The translations under genes were made by a program, and so were the position numbers. Below, piece after piece: positions 63,731-64,000 of a DNA stretch of 64,000 bases. The stretch comes from Falciphora oryzae (Eukaryota > Ascomycota > Sordariomycetes > Magnaporthales > Magnaporthaceae), in the NCBI GenBank assembly GCA_000733355.1, contig JNVV01000084.1, positions 15,264 to 79,263 on the forward strand. Reading direction: 5' to 3'. The notes under the pieces are model-generated. The model was not told where the DNA came from and searched no databases. It worked only from the letters and a program-made list of their open reading frames with translations. Positions within the stretch are counted from its first letter, which is position 1. Each line of letters begins with the position of its first letter.

Positions 63731-64000
63731 CTTCCATAGGACCTTGTAGCTGCCTCTGTCCTTTTCGTACGGGGGGAAGGTATCGTCTTCCTCCTCGTTA
63801 TCCTTTACTAAGGTATAGTGGGATGGAGCCCGGGGGGCCGGTTGGTTACCGGGTCCTTTTAACGGGCGGTTAGCCTCCTAGTCATGCTGCCAGGGGGTCG
63901 AACTTCGGGAACGATATTAGGGTTTGGGACTGGGATAGTTTAGGTCGTCGGAATCATTTGCGAAACCAAAGGTCTTACGGATCGCTTTCCGTTCCAATAA

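Larger units (their letters stand above)
58218..64000 (-). mobile_element. Ty3-2: second chromovirus, truncated by window end
   Basis: Minus-strand element with its 3' LTR at 58218-58710 and internal domains in canonical order up to gag at the window edge. Sequence and LTR differ from Ty3-1, so it is a separate family. Domains found are gag and CCHC knuckle, RT with YLDD, integrase core and a chromodomain. Stops and frame breaks are frequent. The 5' LTR lies outside the window. Confidence 0.92.

Noticed and set aside
1..64000. CRISPR array, rRNA operon, or Starship-type tyrosine recombinase
   Set aside because: Tandem repeats present are simple microsatellites or minisatellites; no rRNA-like sequence or DUF3435-like protein was seen.

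Overview
The window reads as an accessory, repeat-rich compartment of a filamentous ascomycete, most likely a sordariomycete. I infer this from GT-AG introns of about 55-90 bp with CTAAC-type branch sites, fungal-only families (HET, NLR-like hydrolase/WD40, 3CxxC zinc domain), chromodomain-bearing Ty3/gypsy elements, Tad-like LINEs, and transposons decayed by C-to-T transitions that resemble RIP. I cannot name the species. Three assembly gaps interrupt it (22755-23077, 46066-46383, 57191-57631).

Layout. 1-12 kb: the 3' end of an unknown gene, a 3CxxC zinc-binding protein (-), a decayed NLR-like gene (+) that keeps its hydrolase and WD40 parts but has lost the NACHT ATPase, and an intact HET-domain gene (-). 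12.5-21.1 kb: a pogo-like DNA transposon remnant split by a full-length chromovirus (Ty3-1, 13065-20066) with 295-bp LTRs and a near-perfect 5-bp target duplication. 21-23.6 kb: short repeats, a gap and a partial methyltransferase. 26-32 kb: a MITE candidate and single genes of unknown function, one with a SUMO-interacting motif. 34.4-37.3 kb: a nest of LINE 5' ends, two of them forming a tail-to-tail inverted pair. 37.4-53.8 kb: lineage-restricted-looking genes, several broken: a two-exon protein ending in a tandem helix repeat, a frameshifted conserved-family copy, a Ulp1/C48-type cysteine protease, a polyglutamine protein with an in-frame TGA, a two-exon membrane protein, a nonsense-mutated gene and a small putatively secreted protein. 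54-64 kb: a Tad-like LINE interrupted by a Ty3-1-type LTR, then a second chromovirus (Ty3-2) that runs off the window.

How it fits together. Nothing forms a metabolic pathway. The recognisable cellular genes belong to classes linked to non-self recognition (HET, NLR-like) and to SUMO biology (Ulp1-like protease, SIM protein). Single-base frameshifts and in-frame stops recur, so either many of these genes are decaying or the assembly carries small indel errors. Transposon lesions differ: they are mostly Gln-to-stop and His-to-Tyr changes. The most unusual signals are the NACHT-less NLR-like gene, the one-strand-only transitions between the Ty3-1 LTRs, the predominance of LINE 5' ends, and a repeat family whose hairpin is preserved by paired changes.
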